Source: Arthrobacter psychrochitiniphilus
GTDB lineage: Bacteria; Actinomycetota; Actinomycetes; Actinomycetales; Micrococcaceae
NCBI RefSeq assembly: GCF_003185915.1
Contig: NZ_QHLZ01000006.1
Span: 1-64,000, forward strand
DNA length: 64,000 nt
Reading direction: 5' to 3'
The position numbers and the translations under genes are program-made. Below, one piece after another: positions 8,677 through 17,071 of this stretch. The notes beneath the pieces were generated by a model that saw nothing but the letters and a program-made list of their open reading frames with translations, was not told the origin of the DNA and made no database searches. The number at the start of each line of letters is the position of its first letter. Position 1 is the first letter of the stretch.

Positions 8677-9525
8677 CTACTTATCCGCGGGATCGGTCAG
8701 CCGGCGCCCGAGGCGGTCGAGTAACCGTTGGAGGCGTCGGGAAATTTGCATTTGACTGACCCCGAATTCCTGAGCAATCTGCCCTTGCGAGAACTCAAGC
8801 ACGAAGCGCAAATGAAGTAGGCGCCTATCTTCCTCGCTCGTGTCCCGCAAAGCCGCTTCAAGCGTTAGCTTTTGCTCAACTCGTTCATATCCGGGGTCCT
8901 CCGTCGCCAGACGGGCGGCATGGACTTGGCCCTCGTAGCTTGTTGGCGCGTCATTTTGTTCAATCGGCTGGGCCACCATTGCCATCTCCGCTAACAAGGC
9001 CAGTGTGGTTTCCGCCACTGATAAGCCAGCTGCCACACTCAGATCGGCAGTTGAGGGAGCCTTGCCTAGATGCTGCGTCAGCTCGGGGCGCACCTGCCTG
9101 ATTTTGAGCCTGGCTTCCTGGATGGGCCTAGGCGGCCGCACCACCCAAGAATGATCCCTGAGATACCGTTTGAGCTCCCCAGTGATGGTGGGCACGGCAA
9201 AGGCCATGAACCCATGATTTCCGGATTCGCGATACCTTCTGGCAGCCTTTACGAGTCCAAGCCTGGCTACCTGCTGCAAGTCTTCGGCCTCACACCCGGG
9301 CGCACTATAGCGGCGCGAGAGAGCATCGGCTAGACCCATGAACTGCAGCACCAATTGAGCCGCGCCCGCGCCGGACTTTGAAATCGCTGCGTGTGGGGAG
9401 AGGGGAAGGTCAAGAGGCGAGGGTCCTAGTGAAAAAGTTCGGGAGGCTGACTCCTGCAACGCATTTCCCGGTTTGGAGTCAGGGGACAAGGGAGAAATGC
9501 TGACTTGTTGATAAACAGTGGGCAT
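8677..9525 (-). CDS. RNA polymerase sigma factor, SigB/SigF/SigG family
   Basis: The product of about 282 residues is a group 3 sigma factor. Region 2 is visible in EAEDLQQVARLGLVKAARRY and in FMAFAVPTITGELKRYLRD, region 3 in GKAPSTADLSVAAGLSVAE, and region 4 in the C-terminal helix-turn-helix GQIAQEFGVSQMQISRRLQR. The LRDHSWVVRPPR segment is typical of SigB/SigF factors. It directs RNA polymerase to stress promoters. I prefer ATG 9525 (AGGAG 6 bases upstream); a GTG at 9594 would add 23 polar residues. No anti-sigma gene (RsbW-like) is adjacent, so control must come from elsewhere. The csbD and GlsB-like genes next door are plausible targets. Confidence 0.9.
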   Translation of the reverse strand: MPTVYQQVSISPLSPDSKPGNALQESASRTFSLGPSPLDLPLSPHAAISKSGAGAAQLVLQFMGLADALSRRYSAPGCEAEDLQQVARLGLVKAARRYRESGNHGFMAFAVPTITGELKRYLRDHSWVVRPPRPIQEARLKIRQVRPELTQHLGKAPSTADLSVAAGLSVAETTLALLAEMAMVAQPIEQNDAPTSYEGQVHAARLATEDPGYERVEQKLTLEAALRDTSEEDRRLLHLRFVLEFSQGQIAQEFGVSQMQISRRLQRLLDRLGRRLTDPADK

Positions 9526-9605
9526 GCTCTGCTCCTGACGTACGCTCTCTTGAAGTCTGGACCGCTGAGTTTGCGAGAACAGCATGCTGCACACTTCCGC
9601 CGCGG

Positions 9606-9911
9606 TCAGTGCGCTGCCGGACGTAGGGCAGCGAGGTTCTCGAAAGGGATCGGGTATCCGTCCCAGCCGTGGCCGAATCCTGACAGGAAAACGTTATCGG
9701 CCGAGAAAGTACGCTGACGGTGCCGGCCGGATGCTACAGTCCACACAATAGAAACGTGGTTCCCCTCGCGTGCAACCGCATATCCGTGAATCTCGATGCC
9801 GGCATCCCTAACCACCACCCTTACGGCGGTTGCTTGCAGGTTTTTCGGTGATCGAATATACGGATACTCCGTCTGACTAAGGCTTAGCCGTGTCTTGGTC
9901 TCTGCTGACAC
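9606..9911 (-). CDS. hypothetical protein, 101 residues
   Basis: I do not recognise this protein. It has no membrane segment. The middle contains alternating hydrophobic residues (TAVRVVVRDAGIEIHG) suggesting beta strands, and a Gly/Tyr-rich segment GFGHGWDGYP. Its GTG start overlaps the preceding gene's TAG stop by one base (TAGTG), so the two are translationally coupled. It lies between that gene and the sigma-factor gene, all on the minus strand, and may belong to the stress regulon by position only. Confidence 0.5.
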   Translation of the reverse strand: MSAETKTRLSLSQTEYPYIRSPKNLQATAVRVVVRDAGIEIHGYAVAREGNHVSIVWTVASGRHRQRTFSADNVFLSGFGHGWDGYPIPFENLAALRPAAH

Positions 9912-10180
9912 TATTTACCCACGAGGTTTTCAGAGGAGAAGCCTGTTGACGGACCAAGTTTGTGTGGGCTGGCCAGGGTTGTGGTCCCCAGCCCACCTCT
10001 TTGTAACGCCCCGATGATTGCTTGTTCGCGCCGGGTCAGTGCAGCGATCTTCGTGGGGTTTGCGGTGTTTCGATGCTCATCCTCGGCTAGGGCCAATTGA
10101 ACAATAAGTTCCCGAACGCTCGCCTGGCCGAGATCGTCGTCCTCAGGCGCGGTTTTGTTCTGGGTTTGTGCTGTATTCAT
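9911..10180 (-). CDS. hypothetical protein, 89 residues
   Basis: Small acidic-to-neutral soluble protein. Residues 18-60 form a predicted helical segment (SVRELIVQLALAEDEHR and KIAALTRREQAIIGALQ). The LTRREQAIIGAL string resembles the start of a LuxR-type helix-turn-helix, but the remainder of such a domain is missing. The ATG is preceded by AGGATTTAGGG. It is coupled by a one-base overlap to the next minus-strand gene. It is divergent from the LuxR-type regulator gene, with a short palindrome in the shared upstream region. Confidence 0.5.
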   Translation of the reverse strand: MNTAQTQNKTAPEDDDLGQASVRELIVQLALAEDEHRNTANPTKIAALTRREQAIIGALQRGGLGTTTLASPHKLGPSTGFSSENLVGK

Positions 10181-10216
10181 CCCTAAATCCTAATTTTTGG
10201 ATGGGGTTAACGTCTT

Positions 10217-10230
10217 CACCCTAAGGGGTG
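10217..10230. promoter_or_regulatory. small palindrome in divergent promoter region
   Basis: CACCCTAAGGGGTG is a near-perfect inverted repeat midway between the divergent 89-residue protein gene and the LuxR-type regulator gene. It could be an operator for that regulator. No further support. Confidence 0.3.
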
Positions 10231-10265
10231 GACTCTTGCGCCCCCTCCTGCTCTAAAGTGGAAGA

Positions 10266-10934
10266 ATGGTAAACCTTCGCGTCGCTCTGGTAGATGACTA
10301 TGAAATCGTGCTTCGAGGGCTGGAGATGATGCTTCGGTCTTATGGGGATACCGTGGAGGTGGTTGAACTGGACCTCAACCGAAATGTGGCGAGGACTGCC
10401 GATATCACGCTTTATGATACGTTCGCGGCTTTGCCGGGAGACGGTGTGGATGTGCATGAGTTGGCAAGCAATCCGCTGGCAGGCAAGGTGGTTGTCTATT
10501 CGTGGGACCTTGATGAAACACGGATCAACGCTGCACTGGCCAACGGCGCCAGCGGGTACTTATCCAAAGGCCTTCCGGCGGCCCGTCTTGTTAGCGCCCT
10601 CCACGATATCCACCGTGGTGAAAGCCAAGTTTTCCACGGTCCCAGTGGACAGTCGAAATCGAGCCTTGGTGATTGGCCTGGCCGCGAAGAGGGCCTGACT
10701 CAACGGGAGGCTGAAGTCCTTGCCCTTATCACCCAAGGCCTCAGTAACGCGGAAATAGCCGAAAGAGCCAGGTTATCCATCAATACCGTCAAGACCTTCA
10801 TCCGAAGCTGTTACCGCCGTATCGGCGTAACGGACCGCTCCAACGCCATCCTTTGGGGACTCGAGCACGGATTCTTCCCAGACCACAAACGCGTCCGGCC
10901 ACGACCGTCACCTGCACAGAAGCCCGGGGACTAG
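10266..10934 (+). CDS. LuxR/NarL-type DNA-binding regulator with receiver-like domain
   Basis: The 222-residue product joins an N-terminal receiver-like domain (VALVDDYEIVLRGLEMML, with the acidic pair at the phosphorylation pocket) to a C-terminal LuxR helix-turn-helix (GLTQREAEVLALITQGLSN, then AERARLSINTVKTFI). The Lys of the receiver is in GYLSKGLP. The strand that should carry the phospho-Asp reads ADITLYDTF, without the usual D-x-x-M-P-x-x-x-G surroundings, so phosphorylation is uncertain. No histidine kinase gene is adjacent, so it is an orphan regulator. Because it is divergent from the 89-residue gene, it may control the neighbouring stress genes. Confidence 0.85.
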   Translation: MVNLRVALVDDYEIVLRGLEMMLRSYGDTVEVVELDLNRNVARTADITLYDTFAALPGDGVDVHELASNPLAGKVVVYSWDLDETRINAALANGASGYLSKGLPAARLVSALHDIHRGESQVFHGPSGQSKSSLGDWPGREEGLTQREAEVLALITQGLSNAEIAERARLSINTVKTFIRSCYRRIGVTDRSNAILWGLEHGFFPDHKRVRPRPSPAQKPGD

Positions 10935-11011
10935 CTAGTTCAAGGCCCAGCGGGTTGGCTCCACTACATCCCGTCTCTAGCAATCTCATTACTGACCGAT
11001 ACCGCTGGAGA

Positions 11012-11563
11012 CTATTCTGCCGGGCCGTCGTTTTCTTCATAGGGGGGATAGGTGATTTTTTCTCGTTCTACGCGGGCAAAAGGGCGGAGCACATGCTCTG
11101 TTGCACGCTTTTCGGTCATAATGTCAAGGACTCTCACGCCGCGGACCACAAGAGCATCACCGATCATTGACCGGTGACAACGCCACGGCACCGCTTCAGC
11201 ACACATGATGGCAAGATCGTTGTGCTGGGCGCGTTGGATGAGATTCTCCAAGGCCTCACGAAACTCATCAGTTTGCATGTAGTCGGCGTAGCCTTGAAAT
11301 GACTTGTTGCGCCAGCCACCATTGGGACTATCCGGCTTGAAATGGCGCAAACCACCCAAGGAAGCAACCCGTCGATACGTCAACCCTGCCGCCCGCAGGC
11401 TGGCCGCTAGGGAATGCTCCATGAACTGGGGGTTGTGTCGGGACTTGGGTATGGTGCGTACGTCAACAACCTTCTTCACCCCGTGAGCCTTCAAGAGGGC
11501 AATGAATTCATCCATCGAGTGGGTGGAGTGTCCAATGGTAAAGAGTGTGATGTCCGCCATCAA
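11012..11563 (-). CDS. DUF488 family protein
   Basis: The product of about 183 residues starts MADITLFTIGHSTHSMDEF and shows the DUF488 signatures: VVDVRTIPKSRHNPQF, YRRVASLGGLR and the C-terminal CAEAVPWRCHRSMIGD, with its conserved Cys and His residues. The family is widespread and its biochemical role is unknown. The upstream frame stays open for 35 codons without protein-like character, so I start at 11563. It lies alone on the minus strand between the LuxR-type regulator (convergent) and the DUF1206 gene. Confidence 0.88.
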   Translation of the reverse strand: MMADITLFTIGHSTHSMDEFIALLKAHGVKKVVDVRTIPKSRHNPQFMEHSLAASLRAAGLTYRRVASLGGLRHFKPDSPNGGWRNKSFQGYADYMQTDEFREALENLIQRAQHNDLAIMCAEAVPWRCHRSMIGDALVVRGVRVLDIMTEKRATEHVLRPFARVEREKITYPPYEENDGPAE

Positions 11564-11733
11564 CTCACCGTATCGGGTGGAGGCTGGAGGTTCCAAACTT
11601 CGGCGCAGCCACAGCAAACCCAAGTTGCAAATGTCCTTGATAACGCAGGGGAGTGTCTTTACCATCACGGACTAAGTTATGTCAGGCCTGTGGTGCAGTT
11701 CTAGTTACCTGTGGTCGCGGTGGTGCTGTGGTG

Positions 11734-12567
11734 TCACATTTTAACGAATCTGGCCTTGGCAATTTGGTAGAGCCCGTAACAGATTAGGCCTGCGCCAATG
11801 AGGGTCAGGAGATAGACCCCATACGGTTGCTCCCGCACGGCTTTTAGCGCACCATCTAATCCGGTGGACTCCTGGGGCCGTGCCTGGAGGGTGGCAATGA
11901 TGAAGAGCAGTCCCACCAAAAACAACGCGATACCTTTTGCGATGTATCCAATGAGCCCTAGGCCGGTGATGATTGCTCGTAAAGCGGCTGAGGAGGGTAA
12001 GGAAAGGTTCTTCTTAAAAGAGGTGCGGATACCCCTGACAGCGAAGACCACCCCTGTCACGATGAGGCCAACACCAACGCAGATCAACAGCAGCGGTCCC
12101 AGTGGTAACTTCATAATCTCGGCTGTGGAGTCGCTTGTGGACCGTCCACTATTTTTTCCGTTACCAACAGCGAACGAGCTAAAAGCTATGGCCATAGCCA
12201 AAAAAACTACCGCCTGCCCTGCTGCGGCAAGCTTTTTCCACAGCTTTGATTTGGGTTCACGTTCGCGATACCCAAAAACAACTTCACTGAGTTGCCATAA
12301 GGCCAGTGCCGCACAGGCCGTGAAACCAAGCCAAAGCAGGAACGCACCGGCGGTTCCCTGGGCAAGTTGGGCCATGGCACCACCTTGGTCTGCCTGCGCG
12401 GCTTTACCGAAGGCTAACTGTATGGCGATCAAGCCGATCAAGACATGCAAGGCACCACTGACGGCAAAGCCTGTTCGGGCGGTGATGACAAAGATCCGAG
12501 AGTTCGCGGCGTTCTCGGCGGCACCTGCAGCGTCCTTCAAATCTTTTTTAATGGTGTTGCCTTTCAT
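11734..12567 (-). CDS. DUF1206 domain membrane protein
   Basis: The product of about 277 residues has six hydrophobic helices in three repeated pairs, as in DUF1206 proteins. Each repeat opens with a Gly-rich helix (ARTGFAVSGALHVLIGLIA, AAAGQAVVFLAMAIAF, GLGLIGYIAKGIALFLVGL). The N-terminus is charged and cytoplasmic. Function is unknown; such genes are frequent in actinobacterial stress and cell-envelope neighbourhoods. I use the ATG at 12567; a GTG at 12585 would add six residues and neither has a strong ribosome site. Confidence 0.85.
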   Translation of the reverse strand: MKGNTIKKDLKDAAGAAENAANSRIFVITARTGFAVSGALHVLIGLIAIQLAFGKAAQADQGGAMAQLAQGTAGAFLLWLGFTACAALALWQLSEVVFGYREREPKSKLWKKLAAAGQAVVFLAMAIAFSSFAVGNGKNSGRSTSDSTAEIMKLPLGPLLLICVGVGLIVTGVVFAVRGIRTSFKKNLSLPSSAALRAIITGLGLIGYIAKGIALFLVGLLFIIATLQARPQESTGLDGALKAVREQPYGVYLLTLIGAGLICYGLYQIAKARFVKM

Positions 12568-12610
12568 CGAGTGGCCACATGACACCGTGCTGTGTCATGT
12601 TACCTATTTT

Positions 12611-12640
12611 GTCACTGGCAGTCACTGGCAGTCACTGGCA
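12611..12640. repeat. three tandem copies of a 10-bp unit
   Basis: GTCACTGGCA occurs three times head to tail, in the upstream region of the DUF1206 gene. It may be binding sites or simple slippage. Confidence 0.8.
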
Positions 12641-12782
12641 GGTAGGGGAATACTGAGCCTTTTCACGCCAGCTGAGCGTAGCGCAGACCGCATCACTCAA
12701 GCGGTGTTGCCGCGCTGGCCCTAGGGGCGAGTAGCTAATGCGGTACCTGTTGGTGGCGGGTAACCCACCCTTGGACTGAACG

Positions 12783-12820
12783 GGCAACGGCCGCCCTTCA
12801 AGGGAAGGACGGCCGTTGCC
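12783..12820 (-). terminator. hairpin behind the DJ-1/PfpI gene
   Basis: 17-base arms (GGCAACGGCCGCCCTTC and GAAGGACGGCCGTTGCC, one mismatch) with a 4-base loop lie about 18 bases beyond the minus-strand stop. Confidence 0.75.
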
Positions 12821-12837
12821 TGAAGGTGCTTGTAGCG

Positions 12838-13617
12838 TTAGTGCTCAGTATCCGCCGCAGCAGCTGCAGCAGCCGCCTTCTCGGCGTCCTTCTTTGCACG
12901 TAGAGCTTGTGCTTCCTGCTCTAGCACAGCTTTTTCTTGGTGGATTACCTCGGCAAAGAGCTTCTCCATCTCCTTTGCCACCCCCGCGGCTGAGGCTGGG
13001 TTCTGTCCGGTTACCAGCCGGTCATCAACCACAACTTTTTCCTCGAAGACGTCGGCAAAGACGTGGGTTGCACCCTTCTCCTCCAGGCGGTCCGCCAGGA
13101 AGAAGGGGATAACTTTGTCCTTGCCCGCGGCTACCTCTTCGTCATTGGTGAAGGCAGCGACCTTCCGTCCATTGACGAGGTGTATCCCGTTCGCCAGCTC
13201 CACGTTCACCAAGCCAGCTGGGCCGTGGCAGACCGCGCCCACCACGTTGCCCGCGTTGTAAACACTGGCTACCAGTTGCTGAAGGCCCTTGCTTTCCGGG
13301 AAATCCCACATGGTTCCGTGGCCGCCTACCAGATAGACGGCGTCGTACTGCTCTGGATCTACGACGTCGACGCGGGCTGTGTTGTACAGGCCGGCGCGCG
13401 TAGCCTCGTCCTGGGTGAAGGCCACCTGGATGGGATCGTCGGTGTCCACCTCGTTCTGCGGGGGCTGACCTCCTTGGATAGAGGCGAAGTCAACGAAATG
13501 GCCGGAATCCTTGAAGACCTTCCAAGGATGAGCGGCTTCGGCCACGTTGTAGCCAGTCTTCTCGCCCGTACCGGGAATCTCTGAAACGCTGGTCAGTACC
13601 ATGAGGATTTTCTTCAT
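12838..13617 (-). CDS. DJ-1/PfpI (Hsp31-like) glutamine-amidotransferase-fold protein
   Basis: The 259-residue protein begins MKKILMVLTSVSEIPGTGEKTGY, the start of Hsp31/YhbO-like class I GATase proteins. The nucleophile elbow is AVCHGPAGLVNV, with the conserved acidic residue in LVGGHGTMWDFPES. Such proteins act as glyoxalase III, deglycase or chaperone. The last 35 residues (KAVLEQEAQALRAKKDAEK and an alanine-rich stretch) are an extra charged, probably coiled, tail not found in typical members. The ATG has a good AAAGGAA ribosome site. It is monocistronic with a hairpin terminator. Confidence 0.9.
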   Translation of the reverse strand: MKKILMVLTSVSEIPGTGEKTGYNVAEAAHPWKVFKDSGHFVDFASIQGGQPPQNEVDTDDPIQVAFTQDEATRAGLYNTARVDVVDPEQYDAVYLVGGHGTMWDFPESKGLQQLVASVYNAGNVVGAVCHGPAGLVNVELANGIHLVNGRKVAAFTNDEEVAAGKDKVIPFFLADRLEEKGATHVFADVFEEKVVVDDRLVTGQNPASAAGVAKEMEKLFAEVIHQEKAVLEQEAQALRAKKDAEKAAAAAAAADTEH

Positions 13618-13730
13618 GAAATGTTCCTTTCGTCCTTGCCCACCCTAGGCGAATCGAGGACGAAGTGCATAGACCATGCCGAGTCAGGACAGATTTGACA
13701 CTGCTATTTTTGGCCTCAGCTGGTCCGGGA

Positions 13731-14261
13731 TCAGTGTTGGTTTGCGTTGTCCAGGCCATGCTGGGCGAGAACATCCTTCACCGTGGTCCAAGGATGTTTG
13801 CCATAGCGGTTGTTCTCAACATGGCGCAACTGTGATTGGCCAGAGAACGTGCTCATGAAGTACTGCATTCCCTGCCAAGCGGGAAACGTGGCGAGCGGAT
13901 CCTTCCAGAAGCGTTGGGCAACCTTGCTAATGGCTGGGAGCACATTCGTGGTGCCAGCCCACAGCAAATTGTACGGAGTTCCGCTCAGATCGGACATGGT
14001 GCGGGCGATGTCGGGGGGCAGTGACCCGGTCGCCGAAGAGATCACCGTCTCAACGTCTAAATGGGCGGTAGATAGGGCTGACTGATCGGAGTAATGTACC
14101 TCGACGATCTCCATGCGGTTGTTATTGCCGTACATTGCTTGTGCTTTTCCACTGCCCGGACGGGTGAGAACCCTGATGTGGGTATCCCTCAGCAGAAGTT
14201 CGCGCATGATCCGGCTCCCAAGATCACCGGTAGCACCGGCAACGAGGACATGAGTTGTCAT
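13731..14261 (-). pseudogene. NmrA-like NAD(P)-binding protein with internal in-frame deletion
   Basis: The open frame reads as an NmrA/TMR-like atypical SDR. It starts MTTHVLVAGATGDLGSRIM with an intact Rossmann loop and runs to VETVISSATGS. It then jumps directly to DIARTMSDLSGTPYNLLW, a part that belongs about 110 residues further on in full-length relatives (about 290-300 residues). The C-terminal part (MQYFMSTFSGQSQL, then NRYG and TTVKDVLAQHGL) looks like a normal NmrA end. The central strands, including the PSDF-like region, are missing, so the protein is probably non-functional although the frame is kept. The deletion size is inferred from family memory. Confidence 0.6.
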
Positions 14262-14608
14262 AGTCAGATCATACTCAAACACGCCCCGCAGGATGGGTGC
14301 ATTTGTTCAGGGTGGTTCACGCTCCTCATGCAGTCCGGGTCCGCTAATCAGCGCGGCGAGGGCAACTTAGCTTGCCAGTTGAATGCCGCGCAAGAAGGCA
14401 CTCACTGCAGCGGCCATTCGGGGCTGTACTTGGGGGACATTGCATAGCTTTTCTTGATACTAGTATTGCCATAGTTGTGGGATTTGGTACCTCGATCATG
14501 TTGGCCGTCGGCTCACTTGCTGGCGGGCTCTTCCCCTGATTCTGTGTGTAGTTGCCGACCATTACGGACCTTTTGGCAAAGCTTTAGAAGAAGAGGAACA
14601 GGCTGTTT
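14262..14608. other. intergenic region with a possible transporter relic
   Basis: No intact gene. On the plus strand about 14410-14538 an open stretch reads as one or two hydrophobic segments (AFLDTSIAIVVGFGTS, then IMLAVGSLAGGLFP and a stop). It lacks a start and could be the tail of a decayed permease. It lies just upstream of the racemase-like gene. Confidence 0.3.
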
Positions 14609-15304
14609 ATGTCCACTAAGCGTCGGGTAATTCTGATGGTCAACCCCAACACGAACCCAAAAACTACAGCAATGATGCAAGATTTAGCAACGCTTGAACT
14701 GCGCGGTAGCGGCTTAGCAGCTGTGGGCATTACAGCTTTTCATGGGCCCAGAATGATCATCGATCCAGCAAGTCTCGAGGCTGCAGCAACCCATGTTCTC
14801 GACGTGGTACGAACCTACTTGGCCGGTCCTGACGGTCCGGATGTAGTGGCAATCATGGTTGCTGCCATTGGTGATCCTGGGCGTCAAGAACTTAGCGACG
14901 AGGTGACGGTCCCCGTAGTGGGAATAGGTGAAGCCTCGATCTTGGCCGCGTCTGAGGGCGGCAGAACTTTCGGTATGGCAACCAGTACCCCGTTGCTAGT
15001 GCCCTCGCTGAGGCATCTGGTCATGAATCATGACCGAGCCGAGTATTTCCGCGGGGTCAAGCTGACAACCAGCGGACCGTTGGCACTCGCTGCAGATCCG
15101 CAACGGCAATTCCTGGAGCTGCGTCAAGCTGTAGGGGAATCGGTTGCTAGTGGCGCTCAGGCGGTAATAATTGCTGGTGGGCCGCTCAGTGAAACGGCCC
15201 GCAGGCTCTCTGCTGAAAACATTGCGGTCATCATTGAGCCCATCCCCAGCGCCTGCCGGCTTGTTCTGACGAGGTTGGGTACTGATCTGTTTACAGCGGA
15301 CTGA
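14609..15304 (+). CDS. Asp/Glu/hydantoin racemase family protein lacking both catalytic cysteines
   Basis: The 231-residue protein follows the hydantoin racemase pattern: VNPNTNPKTTAMM at the N-terminus, IGDPGRQEL in the first active-site loop and IIAGGPLSETA in the second. Family enzymes use two cysteines (IACFGDPG and the GCxxM-like loop) as acid and base. Here the first position is Ala (VAAIGDPG, near residue 85) and the second Gly (near residue 189). Racemase activity by the two-cysteine mechanism is therefore unlikely; a decarboxylase-type or binding role is possible. GAAGAGG precedes the ATG. The ornithine cyclodeaminase-like gene follows 211 bases downstream in the same direction. Confidence 0.8.
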   Translation: MSTKRRVILMVNPNTNPKTTAMMQDLATLELRGSGLAAVGITAFHGPRMIIDPASLEAAATHVLDVVRTYLAGPDGPDVVAIMVAAIGDPGRQELSDEVTVPVVGIGEASILAASEGGRTFGMATSTPLLVPSLRHLVMNHDRAEYFRGVKLTTSGPLALAADPQRQFLELRQAVGESVASGAQAVIIAGGPLSETARRLSAENIAVIIEPIPSACRLVLTRLGTDLFTAD

Positions 15305-15515
15305 TCTTTCTTATTCGTCCAACAATGGTGTGGTGTGGACGTGATTCCCTGAGTAATGCATTGCTGTGCCTAGGCGGAATATCACGGTGTTGGCAGAGTA
15401 AAATTGCTCCGGAGTAGTGGCGTTGGAGTCACTGCTGAAGGCAGGCTCATTTGCCTTTCCATACAATTTTTCAGACGCAAGCAAATTCTCCTCCGTAGAC
15501 ATCAAGGACCCTGAG

Positions 15516-16502
15516 ATGACACTAATTTTGACAGCTTCCGAACTCGATTCCTTAGTTGATATGCCGCGCACCATCGAGGCTGTGGAACGAGCATTCGCAG
15601 AGATTTCCGATGGGTTAGCCCACCAGCCAGCCCCGGGATCGCTTCACCTGCCTGCTTCTGACTCACGGTTCCTTCCGATGGCGGCGGTTTCGGGCCCTAG
15701 CGGCCTAGCTTCAGTGAAGTTACTTTCCGATATCCCCGGAAACGTGGAGCGCAGCTTGCCAACACAGCGTTCAACCCTTTTGTTGGTTTCCCAAACTACA
15801 GGGGAGACTCTAGCTATCTTGGACGGACGTATCCCCACACGTGTCCGCACGGCAGCGGCCAGCGCTGTGGCCAGCAAAGCCCTCGCGAGAGCTGAGAGTT
15901 CCGTTCTCGGGCTTGTTGGTGCTGGAGCTTTGGCTGTGGCGCATGTTGAGGCAATGCTTGCTGTTCTTTCAATACGGACGGTGGTGGTTTGGTCCCGGAA
16001 AGCTTCAACCATCGAAGCATTCCAGCGTCAGATCGCACATTTGGAGCTTAACGTGGTTATTGCTCCGTCTGCCCAATTTGTTGTGGAGTCCGCGGACATT
16101 CTGTGCACACTCACACCGGCTTCTGAACCGCTCGTTTTTGGCAAATGGTTTCAGTCTGGTCTGCATGTCAACGCTGTAGGTGCAAGGCCCCGGCCTGACG
16201 AGCGTGAAATAGATTCTGAAGGAATGATCCGTTCCCGGGTATTTGTGGATAGCTTGTCAACAGCGCTCACAAAGTCCGGAGACCTGCTGATTCCGATCAA
16301 CGAAAAGGTCATGACAGCGGAGCAGGTCCAAGGCGAACTTGGGGACGTCATCACAGGGAAAACGCCAGGGCGTACAGATTCAGATGACATCACCTTGTTC
16401 AACTCCGTGGGAATCGGAATGCTAGACCTCGCCATCGGAAGAATTCTCTATGACCGTGCGCTCCAGCAATCCGTGGGCCTCGAAGTGGACCTTAGCAGTT
16501 AA
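15516..16502 (+). CDS. ornithine cyclodeaminase / mu-crystallin family protein
   Basis: The product of about 328 residues has the family layout. A substrate domain starts MTLILTASELDSLVDMPRTI, followed by a Rossmann NAD domain (VLGLVGAGALAVAHVEAM) and the HVNAVGARPRPDEREID segment that carries the substrate acid. The run TRVRTAAASAVASKALA is typical. The family includes ornithine cyclodeaminase, alanine dehydrogenase, ketimine reductases and delta-1-pyrroline-2-carboxylate reductases, and the substrate cannot be assigned. The ATG at 15516 has AAGGA 7 bases upstream; the open frame before it is not protein-like. It probably forms a unit with the racemase-like gene. Confidence 0.87.
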   Translation: MTLILTASELDSLVDMPRTIEAVERAFAEISDGLAHQPAPGSLHLPASDSRFLPMAAVSGPSGLASVKLLSDIPGNVERSLPTQRSTLLLVSQTTGETLAILDGRIPTRVRTAAASAVASKALARAESSVLGLVGAGALAVAHVEAMLAVLSIRTVVVWSRKASTIEAFQRQIAHLELNVVIAPSAQFVVESADILCTLTPASEPLVFGKWFQSGLHVNAVGARPRPDEREIDSEGMIRSRVFVDSLSTALTKSGDLLIPINEKVMTAEQVQGELGDVITGKTPGRTDSDDITLFNSVGIGMLDLAIGRILYDRALQQSVGLEVDLSS

Positions 16503-16503
16503 C

Positions 16504-16688
16504 TTCTCCTCCACCTCGGCATTGGCCGTACCTATTAACATGGCAGGGTAGGCCTGGTGATCACCGGCGCCTGTGTCGTCATTCACCATGAAACCGGGGA
16601 AATCATTGCCGAATTCCCCCTGGATGATGCCAAGGACTACCAAGTAAAAAAAGAAAAACCCGGTCCTAGGAACGGGGTGAGGCGTTGA
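16504..16688 (+). pseudogene. IS481-family transposase C-terminal relic
   Basis: The plus strand reads LLLHLGIGRTY, stop, HGRVGLVITG, HETGEIIAEFPLDDAKDYQ, ending at TGA. This matches the C-terminus of IS481-type transposases (RLHHIGIGRTYAG..., then ATGEILRELTLDPxRDYQ). There is an in-frame stop and no upstream part, so it is a dead fragment. It begins right after the ornithine cyclodeaminase-like stop and marks the left edge of the GC-rich insert. Confidence 0.72.
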
Positions 16689-17071
16689 GGATTCTGAGAG
16701 GGATGTAATCGTTCGGCAAGCCACTAGCCTCTTGTGTTTACCAAGGATTTTGCTGTTTCAGGCTCGTTGGATGAGTTGAGTTCCGCTGATCCGGGGCTTG
16801 TTGCTAAGACGGCTTGACACCGCCGTGTCGTATTCACTGTTATCGGGCTATCGACACGGCCAGCGGAATCAAGCGGCGAAAGCGTTGGCGGATTCCGGGC
16901 CATAGGATCAGAATGATCGCGTGGTGTGGCCTCACCCCGGTTGCTGGGCACCGGATTGAGGCCAAGAGGGTGCATAATTTAGGGCATGGAGATGGTTGGA
17001 GCGGGTCGGGTTGCGCGAGTGCTGGAGCAGTGAGGCGGTGGAGTGCGGGTACACGATCCGGGTCGAGGAAA
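16689..17071. other. decayed junction sequence upstream of the GH3 gene
   Basis: About 380 bases without a credible gene. There is an inverted repeat (GCCGTGTCG near 16822 with CGACACGGC near 16854) and short open frames. It probably combines insertion-sequence debris and the GH3 gene's upstream region. Confidence 0.4.

Noticed and set aside
12611..12640. Regulatory triplet repeat of clear function
   Set aside because: Three 10-bp copies are real but there is no evidence that they bind anything.
11864..12724. A 286-codon plus-strand gene
   Set aside because: Antisense to the DUF1206 gene; the composition is that of reversed membrane helices.
14344..14562. Minus-strand 72-codon gene
   Set aside because: The plus strand shows a hydrophobic relic instead; the minus frame has no support.
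16814..17071. N-terminal extension of the GH3 protein
   Set aside because: The translated sequence is Arg/Trp/Cys-rich without family similarity, and a GAGGAA site precedes 17072.
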